A model generated the notes under the pieces. That model had not been told where the DNA came from and made no database searches. It saw only the letters and a program-made list of their open reading frames with translations. A stretch of DNA of 45,919 bases from Verrucomicrobia bacterium ADurb.Bin006 (lineage in GTDB: Bacteria > Verrucomicrobiota > Verrucomicrobiia > Limisphaerales > J093). Shown piece after piece: positions 26,529-36,078 of this stretch. The position numbers and the translations under genes are program-made. The stretch covers positions 1 to 45,919 of the forward strand of contig MWFF01000196.1 of the NCBI GenBank assembly GCA_002071485.1, read 5' to 3'. Within the stretch, counting starts at the first letter, position 1. Each line of letters begins with the position of its first letter.

Positions 26529-29500
26529 CTACTCATAGACGGTGCCGCTTGCGGGGTCGACGATCTGGGAGTTCCAGGGCGGCACGTAGGGCTTGGACGT
26601 GCCTGTGTCGGTCGTATCGAGGCCGAGGCTGTCGTTGACCGTCTGCACGTTGTTGACGATGGTGCCGCCGACGGAGAAGACGGTGTTGCCCTCGTCCATC
26701 ATTTTAGCGACCAACTGGCCGCCCTTGGTTGGCTCAGCGCCTCCGGTGAAAACGATGGCGGGCAGCAAGTCGGCCGCGGCGCCGACCTGCTGGCAGGTGG
26801 TGTTGCCGGTCGCCTGGCCGACGGATTCCAGCGGGCCGCCCGCCGCCACGGGGGCGTCCGGGTTGGCGAAGGCGTTGTACATGTTGCCGATCCCGCTGCC
26901 GATGCTCCATCCGGCATAGGTGCCGCCGGCGATGACAGCCGGTGTGGCGGTGCCCATGCTGGCTCCCTCGATGGAAAGCAAAACCGAGCCCGCGAGCAAG
27001 CCGCCACCGAATTGCCCCAGACCGGTGAAGAATTTGTCCCAGTTGGGACCGGCGGACGGGCCCAAGCCGAGGCGGTCGACTCGATTGAGCGGATCATTCG
27101 ACACGTATGCGTAGAGATTCAGGCTGGCGCTCTTGAAGAGCATGGGATCGCGCTGCGTCCATCGTCCCAGGTCCGCATCGTAGAAGCGCGCGCCAAAGCG
27201 AACCAACCGCGTGTCCGGGTCATAGAGTCCGCCGGCAAAGCCGAAAGGCTGGAACCCGGGGTTGGTGTCCACAACGACGCGTCCAAAGCTGTCATACAGC
27301 AACTCCTGGACAACTTCGCCGGTCAGGGTGTTGACGACCGCGCGCGGGCTGCCGCGGTGGTCCGAGACAATGCGATAGAAGGTGCCGTCGCGAATGAGGC
27401 CATCGGGCACTGTGGCGCGGTGACCGTAGACGAACACACTGCGGACCTTGCCGGCATCATCGAGTTCCGCGACCGGATGCATGAACGACCCGTAGAGCAG
27501 GCCCTGGCGCAGCACGCCGTCAACCCTCTTTCCCACAGGACGGTGTCGGCCATCCAGCACGTACTCAATCACACGCCCGTCGGGGAGTTCCGCCCGCCTC
27601 AAGTTGTTCAGCGCGTCATAAACGTAGCGCGTGGTCTGGGTCCCGACGACCTGCTCGATGAGGTTGCCTTGCGGGTCGTGGCTGAATTCGAGGGATACGG
27701 CTGATCCGCCGTCCGTCGTGCGGGTGCCCGAAACAATCCGGTCCCGATCGTCATACTCGAGGTGCGTCGCGATTTCGACGCCGCCCTCGATGCGGATTTC
27801 GGTCACGCGGTTTCCGTTGCTGTCGTACTCGTAACGGGACTGGGTTGCGCCGTTCTGCGTCACCTCGACCAATCGCCCGGCCAAATCATAGGCGAACGCC
27901 TGCGAGGTTGTCGATTCGCCGGCGGTCTCCCGCACCTCGGTCAGTCGCCCCAAGGCATCGCGCCCGTATTCGATCTGGAGCATTGCGGCGTCCTGGTTGG
28001 TGACGGCATACCGTTCGACCTCGCCAAATCCATTCCAGGCAAATGCATCGCTGACAACGCCCATGATCGTCCGGCTCAGGAGGGCGTTGGTTGGGTGGCG
28101 TTCGATCACAAGGCCGCCCGCGTTCGTGACGAACCCGTCGGCGTCGTAGCGATAGTCGACTACATTGGTTCCGTTCACGCACAACGCGGCCAGGCGCAAA
28201 TCCGATTGGAACACGCGTTCAACCGAGCCGGAGATCGGGCCTTCCCAGCGCATTCCGGTCACCAATGGACCGTCGGTGGTGTAGAATACCGTCGCCCCAT
28301 CCGAATTGGCGGCGGAGGCCAGCATGCCATTGGTTGCATAGGCATAGAGGAATTGCCCTTGGGGAAAAGTGACGGCGGCAAGCCGCCCGGCGGTGTCGTA
28401 GGTATTTGTCACGGCCTCACCGTTCGGCTGCAAGAGACCTGTGGCCTGTCCGGACGGGTTGAAGAACAAGCACACTGAATCGGCTGCGTCGCCGATTGCA
28501 GGGGGGGTGTAGACACACGCGCGCGCCCCGGCTGAGACAAGCAACTGGTGAAGTCCCTTGCCTGGCGGAGCGACGGTGCGCAGGCCGTCTCCCGCGCCGG
28601 GCGCGAATCGGGCCACCCGGCCATCTGGAAACTCCTGTTCGAGCAGGCGCCCGGCCGCATCGCGGACGAACCGGTTCGTGCGATTCAAGGCGTCCACGGT
28701 GGCGGATAAGAAGCCTTGACTTCCGTAATGGAAGGTGATCGTCCGCGCGGCCTCCCCTTCGCCGGCAACCGCGCGATTCAGGCGCCCATCCGGTCCGTAC
28801 TCGAGGCGCTGGGACTGCTGTCCAGGCACCGATCGCTCGATGACACGCCCGGTTGCGTCGAAGCGATTGGTTGTCACACGGCCTGCGGGCGTGCGTTGGA
28901 TGAGGATGCGACTGGCAGCGGTGTAGGTCTCGGTGAACGTGCGCCCATTCCAGTCGGTTCGTTGTTCGGCGCGAATCAGCGACAGAGGATTCTGGGCATT
29001 TGCCAGGATGATCGAGCGCGTGCTGGCGTTGGTCAGGCTCAGCCCCTCGGGTGTTCTGACGATCTGTTGGCTCAGCACCGGCGCCTGCATGCCCCAACGC
29101 GGATCGGCGCCGCACTGCATCGCGATGGTCGAACCGTCGGGCATCCGGTGCTGGGCGCGTCCGTCGGTCCCGGTCTGCCAGTCGAGGACGGTGCCGTCCG
29201 GGAGATGATCGGTTCTGACCCGGCCTCCGACGGTTGAGGAGTGCAATCGCGAGCGGATGAGGAGCCCGTCGCTGTCGCGCTGGACGATCTCCTGGCCTTG
29301 GTCGGTTTGGGTTCGATTGAACTCCACGCGGCCGCCTTCCGGGGCGGTGGCCTGCTCGACGCGTCCTTGCGAGTCGTAGGCGAACGCGTAGGTATCGCCA
29401 TTCGAGGCGGCGATTCGAGTCAGCAACGACCCATTGCCATAGGCCAGGTCGAGGGCATGACCTGTCGGGTCCACGACCCGAGCGAGCTCGTCCGCCTCGT

Positions 29501-32500
29501 TCAGTTCAAGTTCGGTGCGCGCGCCGAACGGCGCGACGATCGCGGTGGGGCGCCCGGCAGGATCGCGTTCGATGCGGGTCAGGTTGCCATGGGCGTCTGT
29601 CACGCCGGCCAGACGGCCCGCGCTGTCGTAAGCGAACTGTCCGAGCACGGCCCCGGTCACGGCGTGGAGCGTGCTCATGTGCCTGCCGGTCGAGTCGAAC
29701 AGGAAGAGGCGCTGGCCGTCGCGCGAGGCAACGACGATCTGGCTGCCATCGAATCCGGGAAGGCTGGAGCTGATTCTGCAGACTCGGCGCGATGATCTGT
29801 CCGCAAAGTAGATCGATCCGTCCGGAGCCACCGCGATCCCGCACGGCTCCTCGATGAGGGTCTGAGTGGCAGGCAACGCATCTTTGCTGAATCGGGCACC
29901 GCCGCCGGCGATGGTGCTGATGATGCCACGCGAATCGATCTTGCGGATGACATGGTGCTTTGGCGTGCTCACATACAGGCTGCCATCCGGGCCAATAGCA
30001 ATCCCGTAAACGCCGCTGAGCCCGGCGGCGATAGCCAGTCCGCCGTCTCCGGTGTAGGAAGTCGACCCGGAGCCAGCGATGGTGCTGATGATGCCGTCGG
30101 GTGTGATCTTGCGCACGCGTCCCCCTTGAAGTTCCGAGTCTCCGAAGTAAAGGCTTCCGTCGGGCGCCAGCGCGATGCCTCCGACCGAGGCGATGAAGGC
30201 CTCAGTGGCCGGTTTGCCGTCATTGCGCGAACCGCGGCCGCCGAAACCGGCGTACGTGTAGATCAGACCATCCACACCGACCCGCCGGAGGCGCCAGTCC
30301 TCGAACGGGTGGTCTCCGCCATCGACGCCGATGAAGACCGAACCATCCGGAGCGGCGCAGAGGGCCCAGACTTCGCTCAGACAGGCTTCGATGGCAGGTA
30401 TGTTCTCACCCCCGTAGGGCAGGGAGATTCCGACTCCTGCAAAGCGTCGGATGATGCCGTCAGGCCGTATCACCCGGACGGTATGCCACGCCGAGGCGGT
30501 TGTGTAGAGACTGCCGTCTGGTCCCAACGCGATATGCTCCGGCCACACCCAGGTCCCCGCGGCCGGCACTCCGTTCACCTCGACCGCCTCGCCGTCGGCG
30601 CCACCGGCGACGAGATGGATGATGCCATCCGCACCGACCTTATAGAGAGCGAACCGACCGCCAATGTAGAGGGTCCCGTCCGGGGCGACAGCCACGGCGC
30701 TGGGCTCGCTCAGATTGGCTTCGGTGGCGGGATATCCCTGCGGCGGGTAACGGTCGCCGCGCCCCGCCACGGTTGTAATCACCGGTTGGAGCATGTTCTG
30801 GCTGGCCAATCTGTCGCCGGTGCCCAGGTAGAGCGTGCGTCCCAGAGGATCGTAGAAATGGTGGGCGCTCAGCGTCCATCCTCCAAGCCCGATGCCGAAC
30901 GGGTTCCATCGCGGGATAGCCACAGTGTGGACCTGCCAGGCGGTGACTTCCTGCCGGGCTGGGATCAGGGGTTCGATCAGGCGCCCCGAAGGCAGTCCAA
31001 AGCTCGCCGGGGCTTGAGCGGCGCGCGCATAGTAGCCATCATACACGTAGCCAATGCGCACTTCGGCCACCTGCTCGCCACGCACGACCCGGCCATAGGC
31101 GTCCTTGCCGTTCCAGGCAAACGAGTGGCGCAGGTTGGGCTGCGGGGCGAAGGATTCTGTCCAGAGCTGACCGGCAACCCTGATCTCGAGTGCGATCCGC
31201 TTGAGGAGGGGTGGGGGATTTTGGTCCGTTAGCGTCACGGTGAAGCCGAAGCTCTCCTGGTGGCCCGGCATGCGGTCGCTGGCGTAGTTCAGGGTAAGAG
31301 GGGTCCCCCGGATGGGGATAGACTCGCGCACCGTCTGGGCGTGCATGCCGATGCTGCCATACCCTGTGGCATAGCGATCCTCCATGTAATCGATCGGGAT
31401 CGAGGAAGGGTCTGGAGGGACCATGGACGGATTGATGGCGCCGACACCGCCGGTGATAATCGGGAAATTGAGATCGAGCGAGGAGAAGTGATCGAGACGC
31501 GAGCGCGACAGGCTTGCTCCGGGAGCATAGAGCGAGGCCAGTTGATCCCGCTCTTCGTCGGTGATGCCCAGCGCCTCGAGTTCAGACGCCGTCGCTGCCT
31601 GTCCCGTTCCGGTGACATCGAGCACCGCACGGCCATCATCGATCCCAAGCACGCCGATGACCCGTCCGTTCTCCATCGCAACCCAGCGTCCATGCGCGGC
31701 ATCGTACCAGCCCACCGGCACGACCGTGCCCACCGGAAAGCCGAGAAAGTTGTCGACATGGAAAGCCACCGGCTTCGAGAACTGCACTGTCGCGGCGTTC
31801 GCCGCCAGCGCCTCATCCGCGCTCAACTCGACGCAATAGGTGTAGGCGACGGTCGGCGGCAGTTCCGCCGGCATCTTGAGCGGGCCGTTGGGTCCCACCG
31901 TGTACTCGGTTGCGCGAATAGCCAGCGTGGTCACTGACTGAATCGAGCCATCAGCGAGGCGCAGCCAGGCGTCCAGCGCCGAGGGCAAGAGGACGGTGGC
32001 TTGCCGCGAACCGTCCTGATCGGTCTGCACGCTGCCGCGGGCCACCTGGGCCGGCGCCTCGGCGCCGAGCGCCACCGGTGTCACGTTCGGATCGAGCGGG
32101 ATCAGAGCAACCGCGGGGGCGAAGGCATACTGTTGCCAGGGCACTGTCACCGCGCGTTGCGCGGCGAGGAAACCGCTCTTGCTGAAACAGAGCGTCAGGC
32201 GTTCGCCGCCGTTGACCGCCAGATCGTACGCCCCGTCCTCGCGGCTCAACGTGCGCCCGAGTTCGGGATGGCCAAGCACGCTCACCGTGACCCCCGGCAG
32301 AGCCGTGCCGTCGCCCTGGGAGACCTTGCCGCGTATCACCGCCGCCTGCCGCGCAACGATGGTCTCGTTGGAAACGCCGGTCTGAATGGGCTGAGCGCCG
32401 GTGTAGAGGAAGCGGGTCGATGATCCCAGATCGGACACCGCCACCGCATCCAGGGCGGGGGCGACCGTGCTCGGATCGGGTGGCAGCTCCGCAGCGGAGC

Positions 32501-32804
32501 GATAGCGGAGGCGATAATAGGCGCTCGCCTCGCCGGACTCGATCAGAAGCGAGAGTGTGTTGGCGATCGCTTGAGGTTCCTCCGGCCAAGGTATCCAGGA
32601 GCCGCCAGGCGACAGAACGTCCGTCGTTTCGAGTTGGAATCCGGCGGCATCCAGCGGCCACGTCAGATGCAGACCTCCGCCATCCGGGGTTCGCTCGATC
32701 TCCAACCGGGGCGGTTGTTGGCCAAACGCCGGGATGAGGGCCGCCACGAAGAGCAGCCATGTTGCCGGCGCCATCAGCCCGATTTCGATCCATGCTCGCT
32801 TCAT
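26529..32804 (-). CDS. Giant RHS/YD-repeat protein with teneurin-like domain order
   Basis: A 2091-residue exported protein starting at ATG 32804, with GAGAGG 5 bases upstream and a signal peptide ending near FGQQ. Domains in order: a 'YYRLRY' beta module common in PVC proteins (28-105); a carboxypeptidase-regulatory/transthyretin-like domain (154-240, GKVSQGDGTALPGVTVSV); an FN-plug-like region (about 490-670, with IPIRGTPLTLNYASDRMPGH and GGWTLSAHHFYD); six or so NHL propeller repeats (675-1010, e.g. AVAPDGTLYIGG); many YD repeats (1030-1860); the RHS core FGARFYDADLGRWTQRDP ending LNRVDRLGL near 1913; and a Gly-rich tail of about 178 residues with no recognised toxin. The usual DPxG cleavage site of RHS proteins reads DRLG here. 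No immunity-like gene follows. Confidence 0.9.
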   Translation of the reverse strand: MKRAWIEIGLMAPATWLLFVAALIPAFGQQPPRLEIERTPDGGGLHLTWPLDAAGFQLETTDVLSPGGSWIPWPEEPQAIANTLSLLIESGEASAYYRLRYRSAAELPPDPSTVAPALDAVAVSDLGSSTRFLYTGAQPIQTGVSNETIVARQAAVIRGKVSQGDGTALPGVTVSVLGHPELGRTLSREDGAYDLAVNGGERLTLCFSKSGFLAAQRAVTVPWQQYAFAPAVALIPLDPNVTPVALGAEAPAQVARGSVQTDQDGSRQATVLLPSALDAWLRLADGSIQSVTTLAIRATEYTVGPNGPLKMPAELPPTVAYTYCVELSADEALAANAATVQFSKPVAFHVDNFLGFPVGTVVPVGWYDAAHGRWVAMENGRVIGVLGIDDGRAVLDVTGTGQAATASELEALGITDEERDQLASLYAPGASLSRSRLDHFSSLDLNFPIITGGVGAINPSMVPPDPSSIPIDYMEDRYATGYGSIGMHAQTVRESIPIRGTPLTLNYASDRMPGHQESFGFTVTLTDQNPPPLLKRIALEIRVAGQLWTESFAPQPNLRHSFAWNGKDAYGRVVRGEQVAEVRIGYVYDGYYARAAQAPASFGLPSGRLIEPLIPARQEVTAWQVHTVAIPRWNPFGIGLGGWTLSAHHFYDPLGRTLYLGTGDRLASQNMLQPVITTVAGRGDRYPPQGYPATEANLSEPSAVAVAPDGTLYIGGRFALYKVGADGIIHLVAGGADGEAVEVNGVPAAGTWVWPEHIALGPDGSLYTTASAWHTVRVIRPDGIIRRFAGVGISLPYGGENIPAIEACLSEVWALCAAPDGSVFIGVDGGDHPFEDWRLRRVGVDGLIYTYAGFGGRGSRNDGKPATEAFIASVGGIALAPDGSLYFGDSELQGGRVRKITPDGIISTIAGSGSTSYTGDGGLAIAAGLSGVYGIAIGPDGSLYVSTPKHHVIRKIDSRGIISTIAGGGARFSKDALPATQTLIEEPCGIAVAPDGSIYFADRSSRRVCRISSSLPGFDGSQIVVASRDGQRLFLFDSTGRHMSTLHAVTGAVLGQFAYDSAGRLAGVTDAHGNLTRIERDPAGRPTAIVAPFGARTELELNEADELARVVDPTGHALDLAYGNGSLLTRIAASNGDTYAFAYDSQGRVEQATAPEGGRVEFNRTQTDQGQEIVQRDSDGLLIRSRLHSSTVGGRVRTDHLPDGTVLDWQTGTDGRAQHRMPDGSTIAMQCGADPRWGMQAPVLSQQIVRTPEGLSLTNASTRSIILANAQNPLSLIRAEQRTDWNGRTFTETYTAASRILIQRTPAGRVTTNRFDATGRVIERSVPGQQSQRLEYGPDGRLNRAVAGEGEAARTITFHYGSQGFLSATVDALNRTNRFVRDAAGRLLEQEFPDGRVARFAPGAGDGLRTVAPPGKGLHQLLVSAGARACVYTPPAIGDAADSVCLFFNPSGQATGLLQPNGEAVTNTYDTAGRLAAVTFPQGQFLYAYATNGMLASAANSDGATVFYTTDGPLVTGMRWEGPISGSVERVFQSDLRLAALCVNGTNVVDYRYDADGFVTNAGGLVIERHPTNALLSRTIMGVVSDAFAWNGFGEVERYAVTNQDAAMLQIEYGRDALGRLTEVRETAGESTTSQAFAYDLAGRLVEVTQNGATQSRYEYDSNGNRVTEIRIEGGVEIATHLEYDDRDRIVSGTRTTDGGSAVSLEFSHDPQGNLIEQVVGTQTTRYVYDALNNLRRAELPDGRVIEYVLDGRHRPVGKRVDGVLRQGLLYGSFMHPVAELDDAGKVRSVFVYGHRATVPDGLIRDGTFYRIVSDHRGSPRAVVNTLTGEVVQELLYDSFGRVVVDTNPGFQPFGFAGGLYDPDTRLVRFGARFYDADLGRWTQRDPMLFKSASLNLYAYVSNDPLNRVDRLGLGPSAGPNWDKFFTGLGQFGGGLLAGSVLLSIEGASMGTATPAVIAGGTYAGWSIGSGIGNMYNAFANPDAPVAAGGPLESVGQATGNTTCQQVGAAADLLPAIVFTGGAEPTKGGQLVAKMMDEGNTVFSVGGTIVNNVQTVNDSLGLDTTDTGTSKPYVPPWNSQIVDPASGTVYE

Positions 32805-32845
32805 AAGCACCTCTCCACCGATCCAGACATGGCACCAATATCGAA

Positions 32846-32876
32846 CGGCTCACCTGCCCGGGCTCACCCACCCGAG
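32846..32876 (+). repeat. 14-bp tandem repeat (two heptamers)
   Basis: GCTCACC occurs twice at 32848 and 32862, each followed by a CCC-rich heptamer (TGCCCGG, CACCCGA). It lies in the 97-base gap between the panD stop and the RHS start, close to the RHS promoter region. Confidence 0.65.
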
Positions 32877-32901
32877 TCAGATTCGGCAGCCGCTCCGGGC
32901 A

Positions 32902-33315
32902 TCATGCCGCCCGCGATCGCGTGCGGACGACTGGGATGTTGTTCTTATCGACGTAGACGATCCGTGGCGCCAGGCGGCGCGCCGCGGCGTCCGTGTAATG
33001 GCCGTAGGCAATGATCACGACGAGATCCCCGGGCTCGCCGAGGCGCGCGGCGGGGCCATTCAGCATGACTGTTCCGGAACCGCGAGAGGCCTCGATGACG
33101 TAGGTGATCAGACGCGATCCGGTGTTGACGTTGAGCACGTGGACCTGCTCGCCGGCCAGCAGATCCGCCGCGTCCATCAAGCGCCGGTCCAGGCCGATGC
33201 TCCCCTCGTAATCCAGGGCCTTGCTGGTCAGGGTGGCCCGGTGGATCTTGGATTTGAGCATGACGCGGAAGCCGTCCGTCGGGGCGGACCGGTGTGCTGA
33301 GGCAGTCTTCTTCAT
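32902..33315 (-). CDS. panD: Aspartate 1-decarboxylase precursor
   Basis: A 137-residue pyruvoyl enzyme that makes beta-alanine for pantothenate. The precursor cleaves itself between Gly38 and Ser39 in DYEGSIG, turning the Ser into the pyruvoyl group. KSKIHRATLTSKALDYEGSIG, NVNTGSRLITYVI and the C-terminal VIIAYGHY are characteristic. ATG 33315 is retained because four residues before MLKSKIHRA still align with known PanD N-termini; ATG 33261 is the alternative. Other pan genes are not in the window. It follows trkA with an 81-base gap that contains a tandem repeat. Confidence 0.93.
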   Translation of the reverse strand: MKKTASAHRSAPTDGFRVMLKSKIHRATLTSKALDYEGSIGLDRRLMDAADLLAGEQVHVLNVNTGSRLITYVIEASRGSGTVMLNGPAARLGEPGDLVVIIAYGHYTDAAARRLAPRIVYVDKNNIPVVRTRSRAA

Positions 33316-33370
33316 GGCACAGTCGAACGTTCCATTACCGCCAGCTTCAACGATTGGCGGCGCACGCGCA

Positions 33371-33398
33371 ATCGCAATTCACTCATCGCAGTTCACTC
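33371..33398 (+). repeat. 14-bp tandem repeat
   Basis: Two 14-base units, ATCGCAATTCACTC and ATCGCAGTTCACTC, differ by one base. They lie between panD and trkA; the right edge touches the trkA stop codon (33397-33399). Confidence 0.85.
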
Positions 33399-34077
33399 AG
33401 GAGTCTTCGCCGACGAACCGGGCCAGGTCGAGCACGCTGCCAGCGAGGGCCAGCACGTCGTTGGCTTGAATGACGTCATCGGCCATCGGGACGGCGTTGA
33501 ATTCCTTGACCGTCTGCCCTCCGCCCGGTCCGGACTCCATGCGTTTGATGGCGACCAGGTTCAGACGAAACCGCTTGCGCAAATCCAGATCGCGCAGGGC
33601 CTGTCCGGCCGTCCAGGGCGGTGCCTCGACCTCGACCAGGCTGAAGCCGTCGGCGAGTTCGAAGTAATTGCGGATGTGCGAGATCGTGAGGCGCTGGACC
33701 ATGATGCGCGCCGCCTCGTCATCGAGGTTGAGGACCTCGGTGGCGCCGACCGCTTCGAGCACGCGTCGGTGGTCTTCGCTGATGGCGCGCGCGACGATGC
33801 GTTTGATGCCCATGGCGCGCGCATGGACGACCACCAGGACTTGCGCCTCGAAGTTCTGACCGATGGCGGTCACGAACACGTCGGCTTTTCCCAATCCCTG
33901 CGCTTCGAGCGCCTCGCGGTGCGTGGCATCCATCCGCACTGCGAGCGCCACCTCGTCCTTCACCAGATTCAAGCGGTCCATATTCCGGTCGATGGCAATC
34001 ACCTCCGCCCCGGCGCGCGCCAGGCCGATGGCGGCGGCGCGTCCGAAATCGCCCAACCCGATCACTGCGCATTTCAT
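33397..34077 (-). CDS. trkA: Potassium uptake regulator, TrkA/KtrA type
   Basis: A 226-residue RCK protein: an NAD/ATP-binding Rossmann domain beginning KCAVIGLGDFGRAAAIGLA and an Asp at the end of the second strand (AIDRNMD), followed by a C-terminal TrkA-C domain (about 145-220). It should sit on the cytoplasmic face of the TrkH-type channel and gate K+ uptake. Single-repeat length resembles KtrA rather than the double-length E. coli TrkA. The start at ATG 34077 lies 41 bases after the trkH stop, consistent with a two-gene operon. Confidence 0.88.
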   Translation of the reverse strand: MKCAVIGLGDFGRAAAIGLARAGAEVIAIDRNMDRLNLVKDEVALAVRMDATHREALEAQGLGKADVFVTAIGQNFEAQVLVVVHARAMGIKRIVARAISEDHRRVLEAVGATEVLNLDDEAARIMVQRLTISHIRNYFELADGFSLVEVEAPPWTAGQALRDLDLRKRFRLNLVAIKRMESGPGGGQTVKEFNAVPMADDVIQANDVLALAGSVLDLARFVGEDS

Positions 34078-34118
34078 GGGAGGATGGTATCCCAGTTCGG
34101 CGGCAGACTGTCCAGAAT

Positions 34119-35936
34119 CTACCCGACCACCAGATCTTCCTCGGGGAATTGGTAGCGGACGGGGCGGGGAATCCGCACCACGGCCAAGACCATCGAAATG
34201 GGGCCGACGCGTCCGACGAACATCAGCAGACAAAGGACGAGTTGACTGGCTGGGCTGAGTTGGGCTGTGATGCCTGTCGAGAGTCCCACCGTGCTCAGTG
34301 CGGACACCACCTCGAACATCTCGCTGCGCAACGGGAGTTGCGGATCATACAACGCGAGGGCGAAGAGACCCAGGCCGGCGATGATGACATACAAGACCAC
34401 AACCGCCAATGCCGCCAGCAAGACCCGCTGCGGAAGCGCGCGCCCGTAGATCTCGACGCGATCGCGTCCGGTCATGAGCGAGCGCAGGGCCACCAGCAGC
34501 ACGGCAAACGTGACCGTCTTGATACCGCCGCCGGTCGAGATGGGGCAGGCGCCGATCACCATCAAGGCCATGATGAGAAGCAGCGTTGCCGTTTGGAGTT
34601 GGTCGATCGGGACGGTTGCGAATCCGGCTGTCCGGGGGCTGATGGAATGGAAGGCCGAAGTGAGCAACTGCGTCAGCACGGGTTTATCCGCCAAAACGTG
34701 TCCGGCTTCCAATGCCCAGAACCCCGCCAGTCCGACAGCAAACAGGATGGCGGTCACCAGGACCGAAAGCCGCGTCTGCACCGGGAGCCGGTAGACGGGC
34801 ACGCGCTGGTTGTAACGGCGAACCCACGGGATTTGGCGGATGATCGGCAGCCGGGACACCTGCAGGCCGAGAATATCCGTCACGACCAGGAACCCGAGGC
34901 CGCCCAGCACAATCAGGGCCATGAACGTCAGCATGGCGCCGACATGGGATTGGAGTTGGGCGAGGCTCTGTGCCGAGAACGAGAAGCCCGCGTTGCAGAA
35001 CGCGGAGACCGAGTGAAAGACGCTCCATCCAAACTTCACGAGCCGGTCCTGGTCGGGGGGCAAGCAGGCGTAAAGACACGCCGCACCCGCGGCCTCGACC
35101 AACACGGTGAAGACAACAATGGTCCAGACCTGGCGCTTGAGGACGGCGGGCGTGCGCGCGCCGACCATCTGGCGGAAGGCCAGCATTTGCGGCACGGGGA
35201 GCGATTCGGCCGAGGTCACGGCCAGAAAGGCGACGAACGTCATGATCCCGAGGCCGCCGACCTGGATAAGGCCGAGCACGATGACTTGTCCCAGCGAGGT
35301 GAACTCCGTGCCTGTGTCCCGGACCCCTAGCCCGGTCACACAACTGGCGCTGGTGGCGGTGAACAGCGCGTCGAGGAGCCCGATCGGTAGATCCGCAATC
35401 GCGCTGGCGCGCGGCAACTGCAGGAGGAGTGTTCCGGCGAGAATCAGCAGGGCGTACGAGCCCGCCAGAATCCACTCGGGACGCGCGCCGCGAAAGAGCA
35501 ACCGCTGCCACAACCGCAGCATTTGGACCAGGACGTTGGCGAGCAGGAAGAGCTTGCAGAGATGGATGCCCAGTCTCCAGGGCTCTTGAGTGTGGAAGAA
35601 GCGGGCCGCAGCGGCGGCGGCGGGCGGGGAAAAGAAGAGGCTCGAAGCCAGGATTGCGAACAGGAGGAGAACCGCAAACTCGAACTGACGCTGGCGCACT
35701 ATCTCCCGGTGTCTTGGTCCGCGGACCAGCATCAGGACGCGGTCGGCAATGTACGCGCCGGCAAGGAGGAACTCGATGAGCTGAATCCAGTAGGTCGCCG
35801 CGGATTCGATGACGAACCCGTGCTCAGCCAGCACCGCGGCTGCGGACAGGAGTCCGATGCCGAGCAGCATCCTGCGCGGCAGCCCGGTCGGCCTGGCCGG
35901 AGCGCGATTGAAGAGGTTGAAGACTTTCGTGGTCAT
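34119..35936 (-). CDS. TrkH/KtrB-family potassium transporter with N-terminal extension
   Basis: A 605-residue membrane protein. Four pore-loop filter segments are present: SASCVTGLG (near residue 195), SAFCNAGFS, SPRTAGFAT and SALSTVGLS, each with the key Gly of the K+ filter. Before the first filter there are about 190 residues with four or so hydrophobic segments and an Arg-rich loop; ordinary KtrB/TrkH proteins have far less, so this is an extended N-terminal membrane domain. ATG 35936 is chosen, with GAGGAG just upstream. It forms a potassium uptake unit with the trkA gene 41 bases downstream and follows tRNA-His by 63 bases. Confidence 0.88.
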   Translation of the reverse strand: MTTKVFNLFNRAPARPTGLPRRMLLGIGLLSAAAVLAEHGFVIESAATYWIQLIEFLLAGAYIADRVLMLVRGPRHREIVRQRQFEFAVLLLFAILASSLFFSPPAAAAAARFFHTQEPWRLGIHLCKLFLLANVLVQMLRLWQRLLFRGARPEWILAGSYALLILAGTLLLQLPRASAIADLPIGLLDALFTATSASCVTGLGVRDTGTEFTSLGQVIVLGLIQVGGLGIMTFVAFLAVTSAESLPVPQMLAFRQMVGARTPAVLKRQVWTIVVFTVLVEAAGAACLYACLPPDQDRLVKFGWSVFHSVSAFCNAGFSFSAQSLAQLQSHVGAMLTFMALIVLGGLGFLVVTDILGLQVSRLPIIRQIPWVRRYNQRVPVYRLPVQTRLSVLVTAILFAVGLAGFWALEAGHVLADKPVLTQLLTSAFHSISPRTAGFATVPIDQLQTATLLLIMALMVIGACPISTGGGIKTVTFAVLLVALRSLMTGRDRVEIYGRALPQRVLLAALAVVVLYVIIAGLGLFALALYDPQLPLRSEMFEVVSALSTVGLSTGITAQLSPASQLVLCLLMFVGRVGPISMVLAVVRIPRPVRYQFPEEDLVVG

Positions 35937-35999
35937 TGCTCCTCGCGTTGCCCGGCGTCCGAAGCCCGCCGCTCGCAGGAGCGCGCGGAGGGCAGGGGA

Positions 36000-36078
36000 T
36001 GGGGTGGCTGACGGGACTTGAACCCGCGACAACCAGATCCACAATCTGGGGCTCTAACCAGGCTGAGCTACAGCCACC
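36000..36078 (-). tRNA. tRNA-His (GTG)
   Basis: Read on the minus strand: an eight-pair acceptor stem (GGTGGCTG with CAGCCACC) that includes the extra G-1 paired to C73, which marks tRNA-His; D-arm GCTCAGCCTGGTTAGAGC; anticodon loop TTGTGGA with anticodon GTG; T-arm GGGTTCAAGTCCC. The CCA end is encoded (36000-36002). Confidence 0.96.
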
